Below are positions 46,892-57,587 of a DNA stretch of 64,000 nucleotides, one piece after another (within the stretch, counting starts at the first letter, position 1; every line of letters begins with the position of its first letter). The DNA lies in assembly GCF_002878395.1 (NCBI RefSeq), contig NC_061118.1, positions 125,944,829-126,008,828 on the forward strand, given 5' to 3'. The position numbers were made by a program, and so were the translations under genes. The notes below the pieces were generated by a model that saw only the letters and a list, made by a program, of their open reading frames with translations, was not told the DNA's origin and did no database searches. This DNA is from Capsicum annuum (Eukaryota > Streptophyta > Magnoliopsida > Solanales > Solanaceae).

Positions 46892-47218
46892 TGATGATCT
46901 GAGGTGATTTTATACACTTTTGTATCATTATTCTAGCTTATTTCGCCTTGTTTTGAGAGCAATTTGTGTGATTAAAGTGTTCATATTGATATAAATAAGC
47001 ATTTAAGTGTCCAAGTGTGCATTTACAATTTCCAAGGTATTTTTCAAACAAGATTGTATTTAATTAAGTCATTTAGAGTTCAACCCAGAAAACTAGTTTT
47101 ACTAGCTTGAGCTAGGTGTGTGTCTAGTTGGTTTCGTCGGATTCTAATGTGTTTAATTTGTTCCAAATGTTTTAAATGTGTAATTATGAGTGGAATAACT
47201 TGTTTGTAATGTGTAGGC
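46892..47218 (+). repeat. Athila-like LTR fragment (iii)
   Basis: It starts TGATGATCTGAGGTG after the polypurine tract, so this is the start of a 3' LTR. It matches copies (i) and (ii) and stops matching after 'gtaatgtgta'; the rest of the LTR is missing or unrecognisable. Confidence 0.75.
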
Positions 47219-47441
47219 ATTTTAATGGAAGGCATTTACAATCAGCGGGAATAGATGTGGATGTTTGTTTAATGGATGGTTGGGTGAGAAGTGTACGCAC
47301 CTATTTTTCTCCTTGCACCATTAAATTATCCATAAAGAGTGACCATTCAGAATATAGTTTATATTTTTGTAGATGAATTTGGACACTATTGTTGTATTAT
47401 GAGTTGTAACCCTACCAATCTTGCATATTTGATTGGTGCAA
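47219..47441. other. Unassigned junction sequence
   Basis: No match to the other LTR copies and no gene is seen. The 66-codon frame spanning 47176-47376 starts inside the LTR and is spurious. Confidence 0.35.
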
Positions 47442-49777
47442 TGTCATGACCCAATTCATGGATCGTGTCCACATCTACCCAATTCTACCCTATATATAGG
47501 TCAACCCTTACCACCTAACCATTTAATTAATGTGGAAGATATATTAGCAAGTTTCAAATATAAATAACTCAAAAATAAAAAGACCTCTTTTTCGAAATAC
47601 ATTTATTACATAAGTATATTGCTAAAGTAAAATAACAGTTCCCCATAACCTAATCTAAGCAGGTACAAGAGCACTAGATATTTAGAGAAAGACCTGATAT
47701 ACAATATCCATGTAAGAGTAAAATAACAGGAGCTGTTGAAGAATAAATACCACTATTCCTATAGCAACGCCAACTGACCTGCAATTTAACTAAAATGAAG
47801 AATAATTAACATTGTTCCTATAGCAACACGAACTGACCTGCAATATAACTAAAATATAGTAAGTGTAGTTTCAACATAGCCACATGTGTACAGGTTAGTA
47901 TTATCAGTCGACTAGGTTAGAAACAAATAATAACAATAGAAATTAGGGGGAAATCATGACAATAAACAAATTTTCTAGACAATTGAACCTTACTAAAGAC
48001 TTTTAACAATTTTCTCAGTCTCACTCCACTCTTTTTCCTTGATAATACTTCAACTTACCTCCACCTAAATGACCAAACAACCAAAATCCCCTCTATCCTT
48101 CCTTGACAACTTTTGTTACTCTATGTCACGACTATTCTAACCTATTATTCTATGTCTGAAATCCACAGATAAGGCAACTATTCTCGATCACAAGTATACA
48201 ACACAAACTTGACAAGACAATCCAATGCCCCTCACATAATAGCAGGCATACACAATATAAGATCTACAGACAAATCCAGACACACCGTACATCCACATAC
48301 TTATGTCCATCAAATATATTCAAGCACTCAATCATCAACCACTATTACAATATATGTACCAATGTAATGATATGAATATATATGCAAGGTGTACACACAT
48401 TCTAGTGTCAGCATGGACCCTCATCTATGACCCACATGATATGATCCCAATCCATAGACTTGTACTGTATAGTATTGATCAATCAAAATAATAATATAGG
48501 TATGACACTCATTCTAAATATCAGTGTCAGCATGACACCCGATGTCAAAATCATCTCCATACAAATAATCTCAAATTTAATTTTCAATGCATGATGATAA
48601 TCATAATATCAAGTAATGCCTCGATCACTAATTACAACATTCAACTTATATATAAGCACATAATCAAATCAAGTCTACACTGCTCTCAGACTACTCATAC
48701 ATACTTAATCATTATAGACCATAACTCATCAATTATTGCTTATAATTATCCCAACTAAAATATTTATATAAGAATGCTATAACTCTATCTCTTTCTCCTC
48801 TTCACTATTACCTTAATATCCATCCTAATACATGAGAGTAACCCCAATATAGTTTCACACACCATCTCTTCCTATTTTGAGATAGTAACCCAAAAATAGT
48901 TTCATACACTACCTTACACTATTCCTTTCAACCCACCATAACTATCCTAAATTCTACTGACTAATCCCTTCTTTATGATCAGACTCTACAACTCCCTTCT
49001 AAACTCCTTTGGAACTCACTGAGCCATACCTTTGTACTCAATAAGTTCACCATTCACCTAACCCTTTTTAATAAACTTGCAATCACTCTTATTTACCAAC
49101 CCACTGGTGATGCAAGTATCATAGTTTTTCAACAACTAAGAGATCAAAACAATTTAATAACTCAACTAAAAACATCAAATTCATCAATTTACTATTTTAT
49201 GTTTAGTTTACTATCCAAATCATCAAAACTCCATGCTCACAGGTCTAAACATAAAAATTTTCAATATAATTACCATTATTACATACATATAGCCTAAGTC
49301 TACTATATTTTAACCATAACCTAACTCCTAGATGAGATTTGCTGCTACTAGAGGGTGGTGAAGAGTCATTCTTCACATGTCTTGTCCTTTACAAATGCTA
49401 GAATTCTTAGTAGGAATGATTTGGAATCATCCACTCGGATCTTGGCTTGTAAACTCTCATACTTCAAACTATAGGGTTTACTTTACTATTTTTAGGAAGG
49501 AAATAAAATAAGAGGCCTTAGGTTGGAGATACTTTTAATTAACCCTGAAAAACCTTACGATATTATCATCGATACGGAGACGTTGATGTATAGTAAAATC
49601 TATCAGTACAGTGATGAGTAAGTGGGCCTTGGCTAATTTTATAAATTTGGTCCAAATTTAATTTGGGCCATGAATTGTTTCCACGAAAATAACTCCTACA
49701 AGGTCCAGAATAAAGATTTCTTGATCAAAGCATTACTATGGAATGATTTTTAACATAAAAAGGTTTGGATCATTACA
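47442..49777 (-). repeat. LTR I, minus orientation, isolated
   Basis: On the plus strand it runs from 'tgtcatgaccc' to 'gatcattaca', the same ends as element B's LTR, about 2.34 kb. A block near 49560-49620 ('catcgatacggagacgttgatg') sits where the CpG block lies in related LTRs. No primer site lies at its left edge and no clear polypurine tract at its right; the flanking five bases (tgcaa, ttaga) do not match. It is either a solo LTR whose duplication has decayed or a fragment. Confidence 0.6.
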
Positions 49778-50139
49778 TTAGATATCAATATATACATTAT
49801 TTATCCCTAGATGGATATGGAATGAGGAGAGGATGGTTTTAGCATAATTCGTAGAATCCAACATACATAATGGTTAGAACTTTTGATATTTTATCCCTAT
49901 TAAGTTCTTGATAAAACCTATCTAAACTACAATTAACTATAATTTATTAGAACTATTACTAGACTAGTCTATTATTATGAGTTTATAAGATTCTAACACA
50001 ATGTTCAATCACTATTAACCAAGGAATATGAATCATACTATTAAAATTTTTATTGAACAATCATTTGAAATACCTATAACATCAAAAAATACTACACTCC
50101 ATTAAAAATTTGGGATAAAAATAAAATTTATATAAAGCC
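49778..50139. other. Unassigned AT-rich sequence
   Basis: Nothing is recognised. The first bases 'ttagatatcaatatatac' are not purine-rich enough to be called a polypurine tract. Confidence 0.35.
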
Positions 50140-50870
50140 CGTCATTATATAGGTAGATCTGTCACTGCAACAGTGTTACTACAATAACAAAACTATTGTC
50201 GTATTGAGACGCTACAATTTCAAAAGGGAGATGTGGGTTTTATTCCCCCACTTTCCAATTCTCAAATTTTTCTCAAAAACTCTCTCAATTCCCTCAAGCA
50301 ATATTCTTCTAGGTGACACTATTAATGTAAATCTTCATCATACTACTTTATTTAAACATTTGACATTGTAGAATCATAGAAATTAAGGAGTTAGTGGATT
50401 TTTAAATTTCTATTTGGTGAAACTTGAAAATTGAATTTCACTACTTCCTTGAATGAATTTATGAAACATGCTAGATTGTCTTACATTCCCAATGCTCCTA
50501 TAGTGTTCCAGATGTATGATTCATGACTTTAATGGTGGATTTTAGGCTTACAAAGGATGAGAGATGAATAATCATCGTCTTTAATGATTCAGTAATGATT
50601 GGGCTTGAGTTTGGATGTTAATCAACCCCATTGTGGTTTAAAATAGTTCATAAGTACTATACCAAGACTTATCTAATTTGAAATAATTTGATAAAAAGTT
50701 TGAGAATCTGTCATGGGAGAAAATCAAACTATTAGGGAAAAAGGCATACTTAAGTTACAGATTTGTTGTTGTGGTAGCATCTCTATGGCGAGCCTTCTTC
50801 AACTATATCTATAAACTCCTAGGGATTTTTAAATACCATATATAATTTCTTTCCTTTTTGTAACATCCCA
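50140..50870 (+). repeat. LTR-like sequence, plus orientation
   Basis: A motif block of 'gcaacagtgtta', 'attgtcgtattgagac' type at 50160-50215 is followed by a C-rich 'ttcccccac' and a 'ctctctcaattccctcaag' stretch, as in gypsy LTRs here. A similar block recurs at 52110-52185. Ends are not defined. Confidence 0.35.
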
Positions 50871-51675
50871 AATCAGTCTTTAATTTCTATGTTTTTTGTA
50901 TGAATACCACTATAGCCAACCAACTTGTATGCCGATGATTCCCAACTAATGCTTATCATGATCACTATGAGGAGGGGTTAAATACTAGGGTATTCAACCA
51001 TGAGAGTGTATTCATGATGAAGGAATTAGCCGAAGAAGCCCCTAACTTCTATAACCAAATGAGGGCTTTTGAATGGAATATTTTGATAGAGGTCTGCTCC
51101 CATGTAATTTTGAGGTAGTCAGGGAGTTCAATGCAATGATTTTAATGTTGAATTGATCCTTTCCTCAACCGACCATCCATATTCGAGGTAAAAATATTAG
51201 GGTGGATGTTGCTACTATTAATGACACTTTAAGGGTGCCAAATCCCTCTAATGTACCCTTTAAGGCAAAGGTTGACAAGGCTAACTTAAAATGGTTGGAA
51301 CAGATCTTGGTTCCATGGGGTTAGAAGAATAAGGTACGATAGACAAATTTTAGGCAGACAAAAAGCACTTCTTTCACAAAGAAGGCTCGGAGATGGCTGA
51401 AATTGGTGTCCATAAGGATAAAAATTTTAGGAAATATTATGGATATGACCTTTCACTAGGCTATGGTGGTGGCATTTCCTTTGTTAGGGATAGTGATAAA
51501 TATGGTATTAAAGTTATAAAATAGTAGAGGTATTGTACATGAGGGGAGAGCCTTTAAAGGATTTTTTTCTTGACTTTCTTGATCATCGAGTTATGAAAGA
51601 GGGTAGATGGACAAAAAAGGATAGAAACTCCTTATAAGAGTGTGAAATTCCCTTCAACCCTCTGAAGGTGATGGT
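50871..51675 (+). pseudogene. Fragment of a plant transposon-type protein gene
   Basis: Reading across frames gives AFEWNILIEVCSHVIL, then VREFNAMILML, IHIRGKNIRVDVATINDTLR, VPNPSNVPFKAKVDKANLKW, ARRWLKLVSI and a later AFPLLGIVINM run. The order 'EF-N, V-RG--VDVS---IN---' resembles the family called putative plant transposon protein (as in PF20167), found in many degraded plant retroelements. Stops at several positions and at least one frameshift break it. It lies between two LTR-like stretches (50140-50870 and from 52090), which fits an element interior of about 1.2 kb. The family call is from memory of the pattern. Confidence 0.4.
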
Positions 51676-52089
51676 TTCATAGGGAGAGAGAAAAGAGAAA
51701 AAAAGATAAGGGTAGAGATGAGAACAATAGTATAATGACTGATTCTATCGTTAATGAAAATATATGTGATGATGGTATAAAAATCTCTTTTTTCATATAT
51801 TTTAGGATCAATTCTTTAGTAGGAAAGTGTATTTGATATATACTAAGGTCATGAAATACCCATAACACAAAGATATGGTGAAAATATCCGTGTCGATTTA
51901 GATTTAGGCTATGTTTAAACTAGGGTTAACTTAAATGAGAACTCTTCCTAGAATATAAGAAGTTAGGCGTACTATATCCACCAAATTAAATATCTCTGAA
52001 TCTTCTTTCAAACTCAACTGACCGTTGATAAATCCTCTTCCTAGGTAAATGTTATGACACTTATGCTGACGAATATTCATGCTGAAAAA
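51676..52089. other. Non-coding interior sequence
   Basis: A purine-rich stretch 'gggagagagaaaagagaaaa' at 51681-51700 could be a decayed polypurine tract or a simple repeat. No gene is seen. Confidence 0.3.
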
Positions 52090-54309
52090 GATAAGGGTGT
52101 TATAGAAGGTTAGCCCACAATAGCAACATTTCTATAGTGGAATCATATTTCTATTGTGTTGATACAATAGTTTATAACCAATTTTAGAAGGGTTTGTTCT
52201 CAAGCCCCAAAACTTTTTCCCTAATCCCTAAAGGGGCAATTTTCTCTGGGTATGGTAGAAATTCTTTTTGAGGTAAGTTTCTTCCATTATCTTCTTTATT
52301 ATTTTTAATAATTTAAAATCCTAGAATCATTATAACAATAATAATAATATTTAATGGTGAATTTTTTGTGAATTGAACCCTAAGTTTAATATATTTTGGG
52401 AAAAACATGGGTTGGGTTAATATCACCTAAAATCACTTCTAAATTATTAATTAACAATTCCTAGCATGAATTAGTTATTCTAAAACATGAAATGGGACAT
52501 CTAAGCAAATAATGGTGGAACCTTTAGCCTAAAAACTCCATTAATGGAATTTGGTTTATCTTTAAGGAACTATTTTAATGACTAAGTAACCCTTAGGTAA
52601 TGTTGTAAACCATAAATAAAGATAGAATTGGTGTATTTTAATTCCAAGATATTTGTTTAAAAATATATATTTAATTACTCTTGTTATTGTTACAATTAGA
52701 TAATTTTCTTCGAAAAAACGAAGAAGAAAAAATCATCCGTGGAATAGCTTACTTGTAGCAACAGCTTGACGCCCAGGTAGGTTATGGTTTATGAGTAGTA
52801 GATTATGGTTAGTAATCATATCCATAATGTAGATTTGATAGGAGAAAACATTCTTAACCTTGTGGGCATGGATTTTGGGTGGATAAAACATAAATTTACT
52901 GTAATACGAGCCAAATTATGTGTTGAAATATTAATGTATGAATCCATGATGGATGTTTTGGATATGTATGACTTTATGGTGGATTGTAATATGAATTATG
53001 TAATTATAGATGCCAATAAAATGCTATGAGATCATAATCTAGTTATTTAGCCTAATTACCATAAAATGGCAAACTTAGTATTATGTGTGATTTAAACATG
53101 GGATAATCTTGGTTAAGATCAGTGACAAGGACTGATTATGGTATAAAGAGGAGGTGACTTAACATAAAAGCCTAAGGTTATGTTAGGCTAAGGGGTAGGA
53201 AGTAAAAGGTATAAAAGTGTATGACTAAAGCTAGATTGTAAGTTGAAATAAGTTGAATGACTGGCTAATTAAGTAGGTCTTGAATATAAGGATTTTTGGA
53301 TTATGTCATAATCACTACTTTCAGTATGAATAAAAGGGTATTAGATTAATGAGTGAATTAATAGATTTTACACTCCATATGGTTGAATCTAGACTCCTAA
53401 AATGACTAATTGAATTTAATAAATATGGCTTGATAATGCTTACATGAATAAGCCAAGATTGATCTTTGAACAAGCTATAATTGATGAAGCCATCAATTCA
53501 TATCTACTTGTAATTTAGTTTGTTAAAGTAAGATTATTGTTTACATGTATTGATTAACTAGAGTTGACCAAGTGTATGGGTGGTTGTCTATTGTTGCAAT
53601 CAATATATAAGGAAAGATATTGATAAATGATATTCTAAGTGTTAATCTGATGTAATGAGGTTATATTAATGGCTTGTTTATTATAAAAATATAATTGCTT
53701 ATTCTCATTATGATTGTGATTGTTGTGATCTTGGTTCTTATTGTGTGATATATCGGTATTTTGCCATTTCCACAGGATTGGTTGATTTGACTTATTATTT
53801 GGCTCGGGTACTATGCCAGTATAGTAATGGATAAGAGCTTGTCCCCTGCAGGTCATGACTCATGGGCAGCCATAAGACACTTGGAATATATATATATATA
53901 TATATATGTGTGTATGTGTGTGTGTAAGTATATGTATGTATGTATTACAGTATTAGTGTGATGGTTCCTTGAGTGGACCAACTATATGATTGTTGTTATT
54001 GTTGTTGTTTATATTGGTTCCATGAGTGGACCAAGATATATGGTGGTTATTGTTGCGGGTTCATTAAGTGAACCAGATTATTATGTCACTTGATATTTTT
54101 GAGACTCTTGTGTGGTCCAGATACTCATCATATATATTGAAATTCTTGTTGGTAAAGTTATGGTTTGCTGACTTGGATATTGAGAGAGTCAGAGTTATTT
54201 ATTTGGTTATGGCTTGACTTGACTTATTATCTCTTGACTTGTACTTGACTAATGTTGTAAAGTTACTTGAAAAGGCTAAGTGTCATACACTTTGCTGTAT
54301 TTATAATAA
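52090..54309 (+). repeat. LTR-like sequence J, part before the Mutator-like insertion
   Basis: This long AT-rich plus-strand LTR-like stretch starts with a motif block (52110-52185) and continues through text such as 'gttgatttgacttattattt' and 'cttgtcccctgcaggtcatg' (53820-53855). Its continuation lies after 55546. It holds a TA/TG microsatellite and three 'gagtggaccaa'-like phrases (53965-54080). The 74-codon frame at 52805-53029 has no recognisable motif. Confidence 0.4.
53885..53944. repeat. (TA)n(TG)n microsatellite
   Basis: About ten TA units run into TGTG and TATG repeats. Confidence 0.95.
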
Positions 54310-55536
54310 CGGAAAAGGCCAAAAATACCCTTAAAGTATTGAAATTGATTTAATAATATCCTCCCTCAATCTATTTGTCCAGAAATAGAATTCAAATATT
54401 GAAATTGATTCAAAAGTACCCCTTCATCCACCTTTATGAATCAAAAATGTCCTTGCGACTAACAATTTTTTAAAATCATAGTTGAAAATTTGGAAAAGGG
54501 TCAGAAATATCCTTCAAGTATTGAAATTGATTCAAAAATCCCTCCATCCACCATTATGGCTCAAACATACCCTTTCAATTAATGATTGATTAAAATTATA
54601 ATTAAAATTTTTATTAAATACGTGGTAGCTTTCTATTGGTTGAAACTAAATTAATTAAAATGTTAAATCCAATCTGGGCCCAACTTAAACTACCCAACCC
54701 AACCCGTATAAAATTTTCCCCAACCAAAACTACCCGATAGTATGAGTAATTTTTGCTATAAAATGCAGAAAATTTATTGACTTAGAATATGTCCGTCTAA
54801 TGTAATGTTGTGAAGAATTCTATACCCTAATTATAATTTTAGTTTGGTATTTCTTTATGATATAATTTCTCCGTGTCAGCTAGCAAAACTAATTGAGATG
54901 TCTTTGTTATGCCACGTCTTAGGCAACACTATCTTGTTACTTCCTTCATTTCATTTTACGTGACAAATTTAGTTTGTATAAAAAAAATACTAGATTCTTT
55001 CCTAAGTAGTTGCCACTATTTTTGTTTATATACATCAAATTGTCTTGCCACCACTGGCATGTGTATTTTTCGCGCAAGACCATTTCACGCCGCATACATC
55101 ACACTATTTACCGATCAAAATTATGATTAATTTTGTGGGGTTTGAATCAGGTAATTTTAGTTGAGTTCGGATTGGACTTAACATTTTAATTAATTTAGAT
55201 TCGACCAATAGAAAATTGCCACACATCTAATTAAATTTTTAATTATGAATTAAAAAAACCATTAGTTCCAATGATATTTTTGAGCCATAAAAGTGGATGG
55301 AGGGATATTTTTGAATCAATTTCAATAATTAATAGTATTTTTGACCCTTTTTCAAATTTTTAATTATGACTTAAAAAATCCATTAGTTGTAATTGTATTT
55401 TTGAGTCATAAAGGTGGATAGAGGGGTATCTTTGAAGCAGTTTGAATATTTGAAGGGTATTTCTGGCCCAATAGAATAACTGAGGGTATTTTTTAATCAA
55501 TTTCAATACTTGAAGGGTATTTTTGTCCCTTTTCCA
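54310..55536. mobile_element. Mutator-like foldback element (MITE type)
   Basis: The left end 'ggaaaaggccaaaaatacc' and right end 'ggtatttttgtcccttttcc' are inverted repeats that continue through 'aaagtattgaaattgatt', about 40 bases, and more loosely for about 340 bases. A perfect nine-base duplication TTATAATAA flanks it (54301-54309 and 55537-55545), the size made by Mutator-type transposases. Each arm contains a second copy of the terminal motif (near 54493 and 55320-55365). The 550-base middle has no transposase; a 73-codon frame at 54909-55130 lacks known motifs. It is non-autonomous. Confidence 0.75.
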
Positions 55537-55545
55537 TTATAATAA

Positions 55546-56182
55546 TATGTGTTCATAGTTGTATTTGTTACAAGGTTATAATTATTAATCATCTACAATG
55601 ATTATTAACTATTGTAATCAAACAAGTAAGAGTTAGGAGGATGAAACTTGATGTAAAAGCGATGAATGATTATTGGGAATAAGAGTGAAAATACTCTTAG
55701 TTAAAACAAGGGATAAAGACATCGCAAGCAGATGAACGTCTTATGAATTAAATTATTATTTAAGCTATCATGTTTTCTTTTCATGATTTCTATATTCTGA
55801 TTACGTGATCTAACCCTGGTCAGCTAATGATAACTGCCAGCATGTGTTATTTGTACCAATACTATTCTTGTTATACCCTTTTGGGGGTATAGTATTTTGC
55901 AGAAAGCAATGTTGGTTTCATGATTGTTTTGGATATTGATGCTTTAACAACTTTTTCTCCTCTCATTCATGGTAGGAGTTATTTCCAGTCTTATTTTTCT
56001 TGATTTATAAGCTCTTATACCTGTTTAAACTAGTTCCTAGGAGTATTTTTCTTTTCCACACTTGATATTTGTAATAAAACTATTGTAATAAAGGTTGGTT
56101 ATTCCTATTTAATAAAGACTTTTGCATATTTTGATGAACAGGTGGTAAGGGATTCTCCTATTTATTTGGATAAGAGTAGGTA
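55546..56182 (+). repeat. LTR-like sequence J, part after the Mutator-like insertion
   Basis: It contains gypsy-LTR-like text, 'gataactgccagcatgtgtt' and 'acccttttgggggtat' (55830-55895). It is interrupted at 56183 by solo LTR K. Confidence 0.4.
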
Positions 56183-57570
56183 CCTGATGAGTGAAAAATT
56201 TGCCATTTATCTATATCTACATTCATGCACACTACGATGAAATGATTATATATAAAAGTATAATCCTTTATTTAAATGAATTAAATCCCATGGTTTGCAT
56301 GCTTGTAGGTAATCAGATGATAAAGAGTTAAAGCAAAGCTGAAAAGAGAAAAAAAATGACCAAAGTGCCTGCACAATCAAAAAATAGGGACCAAGGATCG
56401 ACCCTTAAGTTCTATGATTGCGGACTTAAGATTGAAATCACGATCCATAGCCAAGTTGAAACTCGACGATCGCGAGGACTACCGCAGTCATTGGAGTCGC
56501 GAACACAATCAAAATAGCGTGATGACGATGGTGCGGAATAACTTCAAAGGTAGAATAGGAATTTTATAGAGATTGATCCCAAACCAAAAAAAGAAAAAAC
56601 CCTTGCACAATTGAGGCATCTTGGAACTAATTTTTAAGTTTTGAGTAGAGAAAAACATTCCAATTTTTAGAACGAACCATTGTAGTAAATTCTCAAGAGA
56701 TTTTAGTTTTAATTTGAAATTGAAGTTTGGATTATTCTTGCTTTCTTTTCAATGGATGCATTGAATGTCTATATTGGTATATTTCTTTTCCCCAATTTTG
56801 TGAGTAGATAAATTCTTATCTTGGGGTTATGTGAAATTAGGTCGTTAACTTTGTGTGGTTGTCAATTTCTAGTCCAAATAACTAGTTAAGGAGGATGGGT
56901 TTTGCTATTACTCTAGGTTTGACTTAAGAATTGTGTGTGAAAACCCCAACTGACTTGGATCCCATGTCATCCTTGAAAGAGGGATATGGGTGATGAGTAA
57001 TGGTAGACTACACTTTGATTTAGTTTCTCTCATGGTATTATCTTAGAAATAGGAATGTTTTGTGGGCGTGCTATGTTCATATGCATTATCTTATAAACAA
57101 GGATGCAAGTATGTGGTATTGGGGGTATGAATTTTTTATTTTCATGAGGTATTCGAAAGAATCCATGAGTAAAATTTAGTGCTTTGTTAAAAGACTAGCA
57201 TTATTACAATAAACCTAGCCTACCCAAACCCCTAACTAAAACTTGGACTAACTATTGATTACCCAAATATAAGTGACCCTTAAGGTAGCATAACCCTAAG
57301 ATTTCTCTTAATTTAATTTACAAATAACTTTTTAAATCCCTTAATAGTGTTAGTGTGTGGTTATGCGTAAAAGATTTACACCAACCTCCACCTTACTTTA
57401 GTGTTTAGTTTTAGTTGTGCATTACAAGTTAACTCCTAGTTAACACTCAATACTCGAAAGGTGTTGATAAATATCTTGCACTCCTTGTGCATATGACCCC
57501 AAATCTTTTTGGGGTTTTATTTACGATGACCTCCTTTTATCAAAACAATAGTGTAAATTGAGCATTATCA
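56183..57570 (+). repeat. Solo LTR K (Athila-like)
   Basis: It is 1388 bases, starting TGATGAGTGAAAAATTTGCC and ending GAGCATTATCA, the ends used by Athila-type LTRs. The flanking bases are GTACC (left) and GTACT (right), a four-in-five match to a target duplication. There is no primer site after its right end and no internal region, so it is a solo LTR left by LTR-LTR recombination. It carries a CpG block at 56395-56530 ('gactcgacgatcgcgagg'-like words). Confidence 0.7.
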
Positions 57571-57587
57571 GTACTCAGTAAGCAACT

